From Chitinophaga pinensis (lineage in GTDB: Bacteria; Bacteroidota; Bacteroidia; SXHM01), in the NCBI GenBank assembly GCA_945889235.1, contig CAMDBK010000117.1, positions 1 to 8,540 of the forward strand: DNA of 8,540 nt. Reading direction: 5' to 3'. Both the position numbers and the translations under genes were made by a program. Numbering within the stretch: position 1 is the first letter of the stretch; every line of letters starts with the position of its first letter. The notes beneath the pieces were generated by a model that made no database searches, was not told the origin of the DNA, and saw only the letters and a program-made list of their open reading frames with translations. Below are positions 1 to 5,608 of the stretch, piece after piece.

Positions 1-171
1 GAGAGTAGCGCCCACTGCAATTGCTTCCTGTCCAATTCCTGAAAACCATTTACTTATTCTTCCCTGTCGTAATAAGTTCAACATCTTCTCCTCAATCATC
101 CGAGGATAGAAAATGGATTTATACATAGAGAGCAATTGTTCGTCGCTCAAATCTTTTCTGTCAAATTTCAT
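1..171 (-). CDS. 2-oxoacid dehydrogenase E1 component, N-terminal part (truncated by window edge)
   Basis: Reading leftward from an ATG at 171, the frame stays open for 57 codons to the window edge. The peptide begins MKFDRKDLSDEQLLSMYKS and contains RMIEEKMLNLLRQGRISKWF followed by SGIGQEAIAVGATL. This matches the start of the thiamine-diphosphate-dependent E1 alpha module of pyruvate or branched-chain 2-oxoacid dehydrogenases, where a helix with the RMIEEK pattern leads into the G-QEA motif of the active-site domain. The enzyme decarboxylates a 2-oxoacid and passes the acyl group to lipoyl-E2 in the cytoplasm. In many Bacteroidota this N-terminus belongs to a fused alpha/beta E1 protein, but the rest lies outside the window, so fusion and substrate cannot be decided. 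A weak promoter-like TATTTTCG (198-191, minus strand) lies about 20 bp upstream of the start. Confidence 0.88.
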   Translation of the reverse strand, partial: MKFDRKDLSDEQLLSMYKSIFYPRMIEEKMLNLLRQGRISKWFSGIGQEAIAVGATL

Positions 172-240
172 TCAGGTAATTTCTGTGCGGCGAAAATAAG
201 AAAGAGTCGCGCAGCAAGTTTCATTTGGGCAAGCCCCCAA

Positions 241-319
241 GCATTGATTACAATGCAAGGGGTCGGGCTTTCCCTTACAATCTTTTTGTGATTACACAAA
301 AAGGATTTTCAGTACAATC
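241..319. repeat. Composite palindromic element: two ATTA-loop hairpins with an imperfect direct repeat
   Basis: GCATTG-ATTA-CAATGC (241-256) is a perfect 6-bp stem, and CTTTTTGTG-ATTA-CACAAAAAG (282-303) is a perfect 9-bp stem. The second hairpin is bracketed by an imperfect 17-bp direct repeat, GGCTTTCCCTTACAATC at 266-282 and GGATTTTCAGTACAATC at 303-319, matching at 13 of 17 positions. The arrangement resembles dispersed extragenic palindromes of Bacteroidota genomes. That family assignment is from memory; copy number elsewhere in this genome cannot be seen here. Confidence 0.6.
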
Positions 320-354
320 CCTCTTGCGGCTTACGCACTCTTTTGCAAACGCTG

Positions 355-390
355 TCATTGCGAAAACTGTAATCAGTTTGAAGCAATCTG
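355..390. repeat. Dispersed repeat of the TCATTGCGA...GAAGCAATCTG type
   Basis: TCATTGCGA (355-363) and GAAGCAATCTG (380-390) are the conserved ends of a repeat often seen between genes in diverse bacteria. An outer stem ATTGC/GCAAT (357-361 with 383-387) encloses a perfect inner stem AAACTG-TAAT-CAGTTT (364-379). The variable centre between conserved ends is typical of this element. It has no coding potential. Confidence 0.6.
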
Positions 391-441
391 TAAACCATTC
401 ACGCTTGTATTTTTTATGCAAGAAATTTTTCTCTCACAATT

Positions 442-552
442 TACCCCATGAGGTACGGTATCGTAGCACCGAATGGCTTTTTTATTTTATAGCCCCGGGT
501 TTCAACCCGGGGTAAACAATCACACACACCACCATCACTCCTTTAGGGGTGA
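442..552. repeat. REP-like modular palindromic element (three hairpins)
   Basis: Three inverted repeats follow one another. TACG-GTAT-CGTA (454-465) sits inside a GGT/ACC flank. CCCCGGGT-TTCA-ACCCGGGG (493-512) is a perfect 8-bp GC stem. TCACTCC-TTTA-GGGGTGA (535-552) pairs fully with one G-T wobble. The blocks 'CCCCGGGTT...AACCCGGGG' and 'CTCCTTTAGGGGTGA' resemble intergenic repeats found in many Bacteroidota genomes and sometimes linked to REP-associated tyrosine transposases. No such transposase is present in this window. Confidence 0.55.
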
Positions 553-564
553 AACAATAAAATA

Positions 565-597
565 AAAAAGCCGCACTCATTTAGAGTACGGCTTTTT
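565..597. terminator. Bidirectional Rho-independent terminator
   Basis: AAAAAGCCG (565-573) pairs with CGGCTTTTT (589-597). A C/A mismatch (574, 588) follows and then ACTC/GAGT, closing on the loop ATTTA (579-583). The A-tract on one side and T-tract on the other allow termination in either direction. It lies 16 bp beyond the stop codon of the minus-strand gene 614-856. Confidence 0.88.
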
Positions 598-613
598 ACT
601 AAGTTTTAAGAAA

Positions 614-856
614 TTAGGCTCTGTACTTTATACTTCTTATGCTTGTAAAAGGAAGATATATAAATTGTATTGTGCCTTTAGTAGCGGCATCCACTCTAAA
701 CATTACACCATCATCATCAACTTCTTTTAAGTTGTAAAGAGATTCAAGTTTTAACAATTCAAATCCTGAAAGAATATCTACAACTCCTAAGTCTCTGTCA
801 AATAAAAGTTGTAAAGGCTGTTTAGCTTCTTTTAATTGTTCTAATCTTTTTTTCAT
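614..856 (-). CDS. Hypothetical small protein (80 aa)
   Basis: No family is recognised. The frame encodes 80 residues starting MKKRLEQLKEAKQPLQLLFD. It has a charged N-terminal helix (about residues 1-17) followed by a sequence that alternates like beta strands and ends FTSIRSIKYRA. There is no signal peptide, membrane segment or cysteine, so a soluble cytoplasmic protein is likely. The ATG at 856 has the A-rich upstream context usual for this phylum. Terminators at 565-597 and 891-920 flank the gene, so it is probably a single-gene transcription unit. The clean stop just before the terminator and the lysine-rich start support it being real. Confidence 0.7.
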   Translation of the reverse strand: MKKRLEQLKEAKQPLQLLFDRDLGVVDILSGFELLKLESLYNLKEVDDDGVMFRVDAATKGTIQFIYLPFTSIRSIKYRA

Positions 857-890
857 TTTAATTTTTTTTTAAAATTAACAATCAATTAAA

Positions 891-920
891 AAAAGCCGCG
901 CTCCTCGGAGGGCGGCTTTT
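891..920. terminator. Bidirectional Rho-independent terminator
   Basis: AAAAGCCGC (891-899) pairs with GCGGCTTTT (912-920). After one G/G mismatch, CTCC pairs with GGAG around a tight loop. It terminates the minus-strand cluster 1804-1041 and separates it from the 80-aa gene; the T-tract also suits plus-strand readthrough. Confidence 0.87.
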
Positions 921-930
921 CGATTTTATA

Positions 931-1023
931 AATCTTGTATCAATTCAATTGGTACAGATTCAACGAATCAGAGTAAGTCAACATTTCAGTTGACACGGAA
1001 AAGATTTTATATTAAAAATCTTT
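931..1023. repeat. Three consecutive inverted repeats in a non-coding tail
   Basis: Arm TTGTATCAATT (935-945) pairs with AATTGGTACAG (947-957) with G-T wobbles, extended by AATC/GATT ends to 931-960. GTCAAC-ATTTCA-GTTGAC (977-994) is a perfect 6-bp stem. AAAGATTTT-ATATTA-AAAATCTTT (1000-1023) is a perfect 9-bp stem. They lie between the 23-codon micro-ORF and the terminator at 891-920, so they would form the structured 3' end of that minus-strand transcript. No coding sequence is apparent apart from a 14-codon frame that is not convincing. Confidence 0.5.
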
Positions 1024-1040
1024 CTGCGTTTGTAGGGGGA

Positions 1041-1112
1041 TTAGTTATTATCTCTTCCGCCTCCTGAAGGATTACCAGTTGTACTGGGTTTCCCACCTTT
1101 TCCTTTATTCAT
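1041..1112 (-). CDS. Possible micro-protein, 23 aa, Gly/Asn/Lys-rich
   Basis: From an ATG at 1112 the frame reads MNKGKGGKPSTTGNPSG and continues GGRDNN to a TAA at 1041-1043. The composition (Gly, Asn, Lys, Ser, Thr, Pro; no hydrophobic core) indicates a disordered basic peptide. Short KPSTTGNPSGGGR-like peptides appear repeatedly as tiny hypothetical proteins in Bacteroidota; that is recollection and was not checked. It lies 51 bp downstream of the 45-codon ORF and ahead of the terminator at 891-920, fitting a third gene of the same transcript. It is short enough to arise by chance. Confidence 0.42.
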   Translation of the reverse strand: MNKGKGGKPSTTGNPSGGGRDNN

Positions 1113-1163
1113 GATAAAGAAATTTAATTCGCCAAACTTGAACAGGCATTGGCTATCCCGTTT

Positions 1164-1301
1164 TTATTTTTTTACTGGTTTAGGTTGAATGATTACACCT
1201 TCTTGTAATTTTTCCCTATCATCAGAAGTAGTTGATGGGATTACAATTGTCGGGTTTTCATCTACCACCAATATTTTTCTGTCTTCTATTAAATCTTGCA
1301 T
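1164..1301 (-). CDS. Small hypothetical protein (45 aa) overlapping the upstream membrane-protein gene
   Basis: An ATG at 1301 opens a 45-codon frame, MQDLIEDRKILVVDENPTIV then IPSTTSDDREKL and a basic end PKPVKK, stopping at TAA 1164-1166. The product is acidic in its first half and has no signal peptide or membrane helix. The start lies inside the end of the membrane-protein gene, with a 13-bp overlap in a different frame. Such overlap is typical of translational coupling and is the main reason to believe the gene. The function is unknown. Confidence 0.5.
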   Translation of the reverse strand: MQDLIEDRKILVVDENPTIVIPSTTSDDREKLQEGVIIQPKPVKK

Positions 1302-1804
1302 ACAAGTTCAACTTTAGTTGGTTCAGTAATTTTATTTGGTTTGAAAAATTGATTTGACACTAATAATAAAACCGAAATTATTATTCCAATCGCAGTTAAC
1401 AAAATTGCATTATTAAATGTTTTCACCGACCTATTAGTTATCGAAGTATTGGCTTCAAATGAATCGATATTAACTCCAATTTCAAAAGTCAATAAATCTT
1501 CCGGTTCCTTATTTATTATTTCCCTAAACTTTTTTACAGCTATTGATTGGTCTAATGGTTGCGCCCTAAGTGTTCTTAAAAAAAGTATAATAGCCCATAA
1601 AAATATCGCAATAGGTAAAAGCGATAAAAGTTTTATTTCAAAATAAGAATCAGCAAGACCATTCAAAAAGAAAGGAATGAATACGCCTATTATCCCAATA
1701 ATGGTACCTGAGTTTGAACGATGTTGTCTATATGATTCAATTTGCTTTTCTAAAAGCTGCCCAGATTTTTCTGCTAAATATTTTATCTTCTCAATTCTTT
1801 CCAT
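1289..1804 (-). CDS. Uncharacterised membrane protein with three predicted TM helices (171 aa)
   Basis: No named family is recognised. Residues 1-30 form a charged, probably amphipathic helix (MERIEKIKYLAEKSGQLLEK). Hydrophobic segments follow at about 33-50 (TIIGIIGVFIPFFLNGL), 58-76 (IKLLSLLPIAIFLWAIILFL) and 131-150 (NAILLTAIGIIISVLLLVS). A roughly 55-residue charged linker lies between the second and third. Positive charge suggests that the N-terminus and the linker face the cytoplasm. There is no cleavable signal peptide. The layout superficially resembles small membrane effectors of nucleotide-signalling defence systems, but no sensor or cyclase gene is nearby, so this is not a functional call. 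A 45-codon gene overlaps the 3' end, and a promoter-like motif lies about 22 bp upstream. Confidence 0.75.
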   Translation of the reverse strand: MERIEKIKYLAEKSGQLLEKQIESYRQHRSNSGTIIGIIGVFIPFFLNGLADSYFEIKLLSLLPIAIFLWAIILFLRTLRAQPLDQSIAVKKFREIINKEPEDLLTFEIGVNIDSFEANTSITNRSVKTFNNAILLTAIGIIISVLLLVSNQFFKPNKITEPTKVELVCKI

Positions 1805-1825
1805 TTGCGCTTTTCATTTATATCT

Positions 1826-1833
1826 CAAACTTA
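1826..1833 (-). promoter_or_regulatory. Bacteroidota-type -7 promoter motif (TAAGTTTG)
   Basis: On the minus strand the sequence reads TAAGTTTG, an exact match to the TAnnTTTG -7 consensus of the Bacteroidota primary sigma factor. It lies 22 bp upstream of the ATG at 1804. No good TTTG -33 element is seen at the expected distance, so the call is tentative. If real, the membrane-protein cluster has its own promoter, separate from the exported-protein operon. Confidence 0.35.
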
Positions 1834-1868
1834 TTTTATAGTTTGTTGGTATTTTATCTACTCCCACC

Positions 1869-1893
1869 CCTGCATGGCGTTTTCACCAGCAGG
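1869..1893. repeat. Inverted repeat after the last gene of the exported-protein operon
   Basis: CCTGC (1869-1873) pairs with GCAGG (1889-1893). After one bulged base, TGG pairs with CCA, leaving an 8-base loop. It begins 3 bp beyond the stop codon at 1896 and could stabilise or end the operon mRNA. No T-tract follows on the minus strand, so it is not a classical terminator. Confidence 0.4.
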
Positions 1894-1895
1894 TT

Positions 1896-2336
1896 TTATT
1901 GGTCAGCGAATCTCATTAACAACTTACCGACATTATAATTAATCCATCTTCCTGTTCCTCCTGTCCATGTTGAGGTTGAATCATAATATGCAGACCATAA
2001 AGTATTATCCGCATCTTCTGTTGGAAGACATAAATAAAATGGAGTAGTTGAATAATCAGTGTTAGTATAAAGCAACAACATTGCGCATGGTTTTTTTTCT
2101 CCATCACGCAAGAGTCCTTTTATTATAAGTGACCTTGCACCATCCTTTATGTTTGAATATTCAGTAAAGCTGTAACCCTTCTTCATATCCAATCCGCTTT
2201 CTGATTGAATCTTATATCCTTTAGTTACATAATTATATTCTTCTTGTGTTGTTGGTTTTATTTTTTGTGTTGCAGTTTGTGCAAACAAGTTGGCACTAAA
2301 GAGAATAGAAATAAAAATGATGATTACTTTTTTCAT
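1896..2336 (-). CDS. Small exported protein of unknown function (146 aa)
   Basis: The N-terminus MKKVIIIFISILFSANLFAQ is a typical Sec signal peptide with cleavage near Ala19/Gln20, leaving a mature protein of about 126 residues. The mature part is rich in Tyr, Thr and Ser and includes TEYSNIKDGARSLIIKG, PFYLCLPTEDADNTLW and STSTWTGGTGRWINYN, suggesting a beta-rich periplasmic or secreted domain. No family is recognised, and there is no T9SS C-terminal sorting domain or lipobox. It is the last of four minus-strand genes; only 16 bp separate its ATG from the stop of the preceding gene, which supports co-transcription. Confidence 0.78.
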   Translation of the reverse strand: MKKVIIIFISILFSANLFAQTATQKIKPTTQEEYNYVTKGYKIQSESGLDMKKGYSFTEYSNIKDGARSLIIKGLLRDGEKKPCAMLLLYTNTDYSTTPFYLCLPTEDADNTLWSAYYDSTSTWTGGTGRWINYNVGKLLMRFADQ

Positions 2337-2352
2337 TGTGTTTTTTATTTAG

Positions 2353-2883
2353 TTAGAATTTTTCTTTTGTAGTTGTTGATGATGAACTTCCACCACTTAC
2401 ACAATAAGCATGTGTAAATGCTTTTACAATTCTTTTGCTGAAGTTGGGTTCTGATTTAGAAACAAAAATCATTTCCCAGCCAAAGTCATAAGAGGTTCCG
2501 AGTTCCATGCTTTTTATACTCATTTTATTTCCCTTCGCCATTATCTGTATCCCGAATCTTGTTCCATCTTTATTGATGTCACGGACTTTTAAATTTTTTA
2601 CATCAAGGTCTTTCAAATTCATCTTGACAATTACGGCAGTGTCTTTCAAAAGAAAATTTTCATCAATACCAATTTCATAAACTGTCATCGCTGAACTATC
2701 AAACTTTACTTTATAAATTGATGGAGGAAGATTTCTTCCACCACAAGATTCAATTTTTGATTTCAACCAATCAGTTGTTTCCTTCAATGTTGCATCTGAT
2801 GAATCAGGGCATTGAGCATGAACAATATTGCTTGTGAAACCTAAGATGAATACAACAACAATAGTTTGTAAGATTTTTTTCAT
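2353..2883 (-). CDS. Exported protein of unknown function (176 aa)
   Basis: MKKILQTIVVVFILGFTSNI followed by VHA-Q forms a signal peptide with cleavage after Ala23. The mature protein starts QCPDSSDATLKETTDWLKSK, contains a cysteine pair candidate (Cys25, Cys47) and a third Cys near the C-terminus (YCVSGG), and ends in a Ser/Thr-rich tail. The pattern 'TLKETTDWLKSKIE ... RIVKAFTHA' occurs in other uncharacterised exported Bacteroidota proteins as far as I recall. It frames a beta-rich core (VYEIGIDENFLLKDTAVIVK) that could be PH-like; this is inference. The gene sits 28 bp after the lipoprotein gene and 16 bp before the next one, as operon member three. The role is unknown. Confidence 0.78.
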   Translation of the reverse strand: MKKILQTIVVVFILGFTSNIVHAQCPDSSDATLKETTDWLKSKIESCGGRNLPPSIYKVKFDSSAMTVYEIGIDENFLLKDTAVIVKMNLKDLDVKNLKVRDINKDGTRFGIQIMAKGNKMSIKSMELGTSYDFGWEMIFVSKSEPNFSKRIVKAFTHAYCVSGGSSSSTTTKEKF

Positions 2884-2911
2884 AATTTTTATTGATAAGT
2901 CATTGCAATAT

Positions 2912-3319
2912 TTAATGACAATTTTTTTCTTCTTTTAAAACTTCGATATATAATTCTTTCCTCGCTTCTTCTGTAGGATATTTTTTTTCCATTTCTTTCA
3001 TCAAAACATCAATTTTCTTTTTTAGCTCATCTGCTGGAATCATTAATTGTTCAATTTTTTTATTCATAGCATTAACAGAATCCATATCTTCCAAATAAGT
3101 ATCGGTATGGTCTGTAAAAGATGTGTCGGTGGGCTTTGAGATTAAATCAAACACTTCTTTTCTTGCATCTGATAATTGTTTATCTAATTTTTCAGCTTGA
3201 CATTTTAAATCTGCTATGATTTTCGCATCATCTTTCTTGGTATCAGAAGTACAACTTGAAAAAATTAATGCTGTTAAAAGAAATAAAAAAAGGACTTGTG
3301 CTGTAATAATTTTTTTCAT
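2912..3319 (-). CDS. Small coiled-coil lipoprotein (135 aa)
   Basis: MKKIITAQVLFLFLLTALIF then SSC23 is a lipoprotein signal peptide with a slightly non-canonical lipobox (FSSC), giving lipidation at Cys23. The mature region is highly charged, with heptad-like helices at about residues 32-62 (AKIIADLKCQAEKLDKQLSD) and 82-112 (MNKKIEQLMIPADELKKKID), so a coiled-coil or helical-hairpin fold is likely. Two further cysteines (Cys40, Cys134) could pair. No family name is assigned. It lies 30 bp downstream of the T9SS cargo gene and 28 bp upstream of the next exported protein, and is probably anchored in the outer membrane facing the periplasm. Confidence 0.78.
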   Translation of the reverse strand: MKKIITAQVLFLFLLTALIFSSCTSDTKKDDAKIIADLKCQAEKLDKQLSDARKEVFDLISKPTDTSFTDHTDTYLEDMDSVNAMNKKIEQLMIPADELKKKIDVLMKEMEKKYPTEEARKELYIEVLKEEKNCH

Positions 3320-3349
3320 GTTTTATTTTTTTTCGCTATTGTCTTTCAA

Positions 3350-5257
3350 TTATGCCTTTACAAACTTTACTGTTTGTGAATTTTTAAACTTAATTAAATA
3401 CACACCCGCTTTAAGCCAAGAAACATCAATCTGAAACATTTCATTATCTTTTCGAGTCACATCAATATCTAAAAGTTTTCCATCAAGGCTATACAATTCA
3501 GGAAATCCATTAAAATTTTTAAAGTCACCTTTTATGTAGAGTTGAGTTTGTACTGGATTAGGACAAACAACTAAATCCTTGTTTTGAAAATTTACTTCTT
3601 CAACTATTACATTTCCCGGATAACCTTTTATCTGAGCTATATAAGTTTCCCAATTGTTTAAACTGTTACCATAGCTCCCTGCAATCCAAACTTCTGAAGT
3701 GCCATTGTATTTGCGTTGTGTAGCTGTGTAGTCTCCCCATCGTTCAGTTGATGCCCAACTATAATCTACTGATGCATCACCTCCCCTTGCAAGAGAAGAA
3801 GCAAGTTGATTCATATTATTATCAAAATATTTAAATCGCATTTCTGGTTTTGTTGAAGCATCTGATTTTAGGAAACATAAAATAACTGCCTTATCAGTTT
3901 GGCTTGTGCCAAATGAACCTAAACTTGGATAACAATAATTTGAACCACCCAAGTAGGACCAGTTTTGGGTTACTGCATTACTGCTGACATTTATTTGGTC
4001 ATAATAAAGACTGTTATAGTCAAATCCCCCCGTATTATAATTTCCAGTGTAAACAAAACAAATTGTGTTATTCAGATAAATCGCATTTTGAACCCTACAT
4101 CCGGCTTTATAATTAGCCAAATTAATTCCACTTGGTTGAGTGGCAGTTCCGGCGGGTGAATATGTCTGAACACTAATACTTGTTGAAGCTATTGTAGAAT
4201 TCACATTACTTGCACTTCCTGTGATTTTGTATTTTGAAACATAATTTGCCCCTCCACTTGAAGTTGATACTAAATAAAAAGCATTACTGTAGGTTATATT
4301 TTGAGCAGCGGATGCGGGTGCAATTGTAAATCCCATGTTTCCAATTCCATCTGTTAAATCTGTCCAATATAAAGCATGCATGTTTGCGTAACTTACTCCA
4401 TCATAACCATCTTGCTTATTCATAAGCAAAAGGAGATTTGAAGAAAAAGTTGAAGACCCTGTACACCCGTTACCTGAAAATAAATTTCCCGTCATACAAA
4501 AATCTGTTTGATTTATTCCTATACTCGGATAGTCATACCACAAATTGGGAGCAAGTCCAGTTGATGTTCCTATATCATATGAATAAACCCACCATGTTTG
4601 TTCTGGGTCATTGGAACTACTGAACGCTATATAAATTACTGAATTGCTTGGTTCACATCCATATTGAATAAAAAAAATAAATCTGTCACTGTATGGGTCA
4701 TAAAGAACGCGAGGGTCAGAGAAATTATTTGTTGGGGCACTAAAGAAAGTTTGATAATCATAGCTATCTAATAAAGTCCCACTTGTATTATAAAAAACAA
4801 TACCACAGTTTACCGCGCTAACAATTTTACCGCCATTCGAAATCGCCATTGCATTATCAGGCGGAGTATTCCCAGTACAATATTCAGCATCAAATCCAAA
4901 ATTTACGGAGGGTGTTGCTCGAGTACCTGATGATTGCATTTCCTCTGGATTATTGTAATAGTGATTCTTTAATGAATCATTTTTAAGTGGAGCAGGATTG
5001 TAAGGCAAACTATCAGGGCGCATAAAGTTATCCTGTTCATTGTGATAAATATTTTGTCCATCATTATTAGTTTTCTGATCCAATTTTTTGGGGTCAACTT
5101 TAACTGGTCCTTCACTCGAACCTTGATTTTTTGAACTAGTTTTTCGATGAAGTAGTTGACACTTCTTCTCCGTTACTTTAGAGTCGGGATTGCTTTGAGC
5201 AATTGCATTCATTCCTAAGAATGAAAAGAAAAATAGAATAAGAAGTTTAGTTTTCAT
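3350..5257 (-). CDS. Secreted protein with T9SS type A C-terminal sorting domain (635 aa)
   Basis: A Sec signal peptide (MKTKLLILFFFSFLGMNAIA, residues 1-20) starts the protein. Residues 21-115 form a low-complexity Asn/Lys/Ser/Pro linker. The central part, about 120-545, begins PPDNAMAISNGGKIVSAVN and contains SDPRVLYDPYSDRFIFFIQY and DYPSIGINQTDFCMTGN. It resembles the bladed repeats of secreted beta-propeller or sialidase-like proteins, but no catalytic Asp-box series was found. The last 80 or so residues are a Por_Secre_tail-type domain: LVVCPNP (562-568), ELYSLDGKLL, VSWLKAGVYLIKF and a terminal KFVKA, typical of export through the type IX system and attachment to the surface or release. 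It is the first gene of a four-gene exported operon. Enzymatic or adhesive function cannot be told apart. Confidence 0.87.
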   Translation of the reverse strand: MKTKLLILFFFSFLGMNAIAQSNPDSKVTEKKCQLLHRKTSSKNQGSSEGPVKVDPKKLDQKTNNDGQNIYHNEQDNFMRPDSLPYNPAPLKNDSLKNHYYNNPEEMQSSGTRATPSVNFGFDAEYCTGNTPPDNAMAISNGGKIVSAVNCGIVFYNTSGTLLDSYDYQTFFSAPTNNFSDPRVLYDPYSDRFIFFIQYGCEPSNSVIYIAFSSSNDPEQTWWVYSYDIGTSTGLAPNLWYDYPSIGINQTDFCMTGNLFSGNGCTGSSTFSSNLLLLMNKQDGYDGVSYANMHALYWTDLTDGIGNMGFTIAPASAAQNITYSNAFYLVSTSSGGANYVSKYKITGSASNVNSTIASTSISVQTYSPAGTATQPSGINLANYKAGCRVQNAIYLNNTICFVYTGNYNTGGFDYNSLYYDQINVSSNAVTQNWSYLGGSNYCYPSLGSFGTSQTDKAVILCFLKSDASTKPEMRFKYFDNNMNQLASSLARGGDASVDYSWASTERWGDYTATQRKYNGTSEVWIAGSYGNSLNNWETYIAQIKGYPGNVIVEEVNFQNKDLVVCPNPVQTQLYIKGDFKNFNGFPELYSLDGKLLDIDVTRKDNEMFQIDVSWLKAGVYLIKFKNSQTVKFVKA

Positions 5258-5361
5258 TTTGGTAAATATTTATTGGTTGTTTTATGATTATCATGCCAAG
5301 TTAATATTGCGATACTCCCTAACCTCCTAAAAAAATCTGCGCGGTACAAAGGGCTATCCGA

Positions 5362-5485
5362 CTCGAGGTTCCGCGAGGACCCACATCCAAATAGACTCTG
5401 CCCGCGCATTTGCACGAGCGATGAGCTATCTTGGATGTTCTGAAATTTCGCGGATTTCGAATCAAGAATTTGCTATCGCAATTTC
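5362..5485. repeat. Cluster of four inverted repeats; possible structured RNA leader or dispersed repeat
   Basis: CTCG-A-GG-TT-CC-G-CGAG spans 5362-5377. ACATCCAA (5383-5390) pairs with TTGGATGT (5431-5438), extended inward by TAG/CTA and CTC/GAG. GAAAT/ATTTC spans 5442-5458, and GAA-T-TTGC-TATC-GCAA-T-TTC spans 5466-5485. On the minus strand the cluster would lie in a long 5' leader of the exported operon, followed by a seven-T run (5336-5330). It does not match any riboswitch family I can recognise, and it could equally be a mobile intergenic repeat. Confidence 0.42.
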
Positions 5486-5557
5486 TGTTATGTTATTTTT
5501 TCTGTCTTTACATTTTTATTCTTTGAGTGCACTAATGTAACTATCTCTTTTTAACAA

Positions 5558-5587
5558 AAAAGCCCCGCGATAAATCGCAGGGCTTTT
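5558..5587. terminator. Bidirectional Rho-independent terminator
   Basis: AAAAGCCC (5558-5565) pairs with GGGCTTTT (5580-5587). A C/A mismatch follows, then GCGAT/ATCGC closing on a short A-rich loop. It lies 21 bp beyond the stop of the minus-strand gene ending at 5609 and is built like the terminators at 565-597 and 891-920. Confidence 0.88.
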
Positions 5588-5608
5588 CACTTTCCAAAAA
5601 ATCAAAAA

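Larger units (their letters stand above)
172..613. other. Gene-free interval rich in palindromic repeats
   Basis: The 442 bp between the E1 start and the 80-aa hypothetical gene contain no credible gene. One open frame of 96 codons (225-515, plus) runs straight through several hairpins, has no recognisable protein features and is best treated as chance. The interval holds a series of perfect or near-perfect inverted repeats, listed individually, and finishes with a terminator at 565-597. Confidence 0.7.
5258..5608. other. Gene-free interval with a structured GC-richer island
   Basis: No open frame of note is present. The first 70 bp next to the T9SS-cargo gene are AT-rich and presumably hold its promoter, though no clean TAnnTTTG motif is visible. 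Positions 5338-5485 are clearly more GC-rich and carry a run of inverted repeats. Positions 5486-5557 are AT-rich and featureless, and 5558-5587 is a terminator. Confidence 0.6.

Noticed and set aside
225..515. 96-codon plus-strand open frame upstream of the first terminator
   Set aside because: It runs through four hairpin elements, has no recognisable protein features, and ends inside the CCCCGGG palindrome; it is best explained as repeat DNA.
1289..1804. Membrane effector of a cyclic-nucleotide defence system
   Set aside because: The topology is only loosely similar, and no nucleotide cyclase, sensor or other defence gene is adjacent.
3965..4623. Plus-strand open frames of 60-65 codons inside the T9SS-cargo gene
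   Set aside because: They are antisense shadows of a clear 635-codon gene.
5338..5485. Known riboswitch class (cobalamin, c-di-GMP, SAM, TPP)
   Set aside because: None of the conserved core motifs of these classes could be found; only generic stems are visible.
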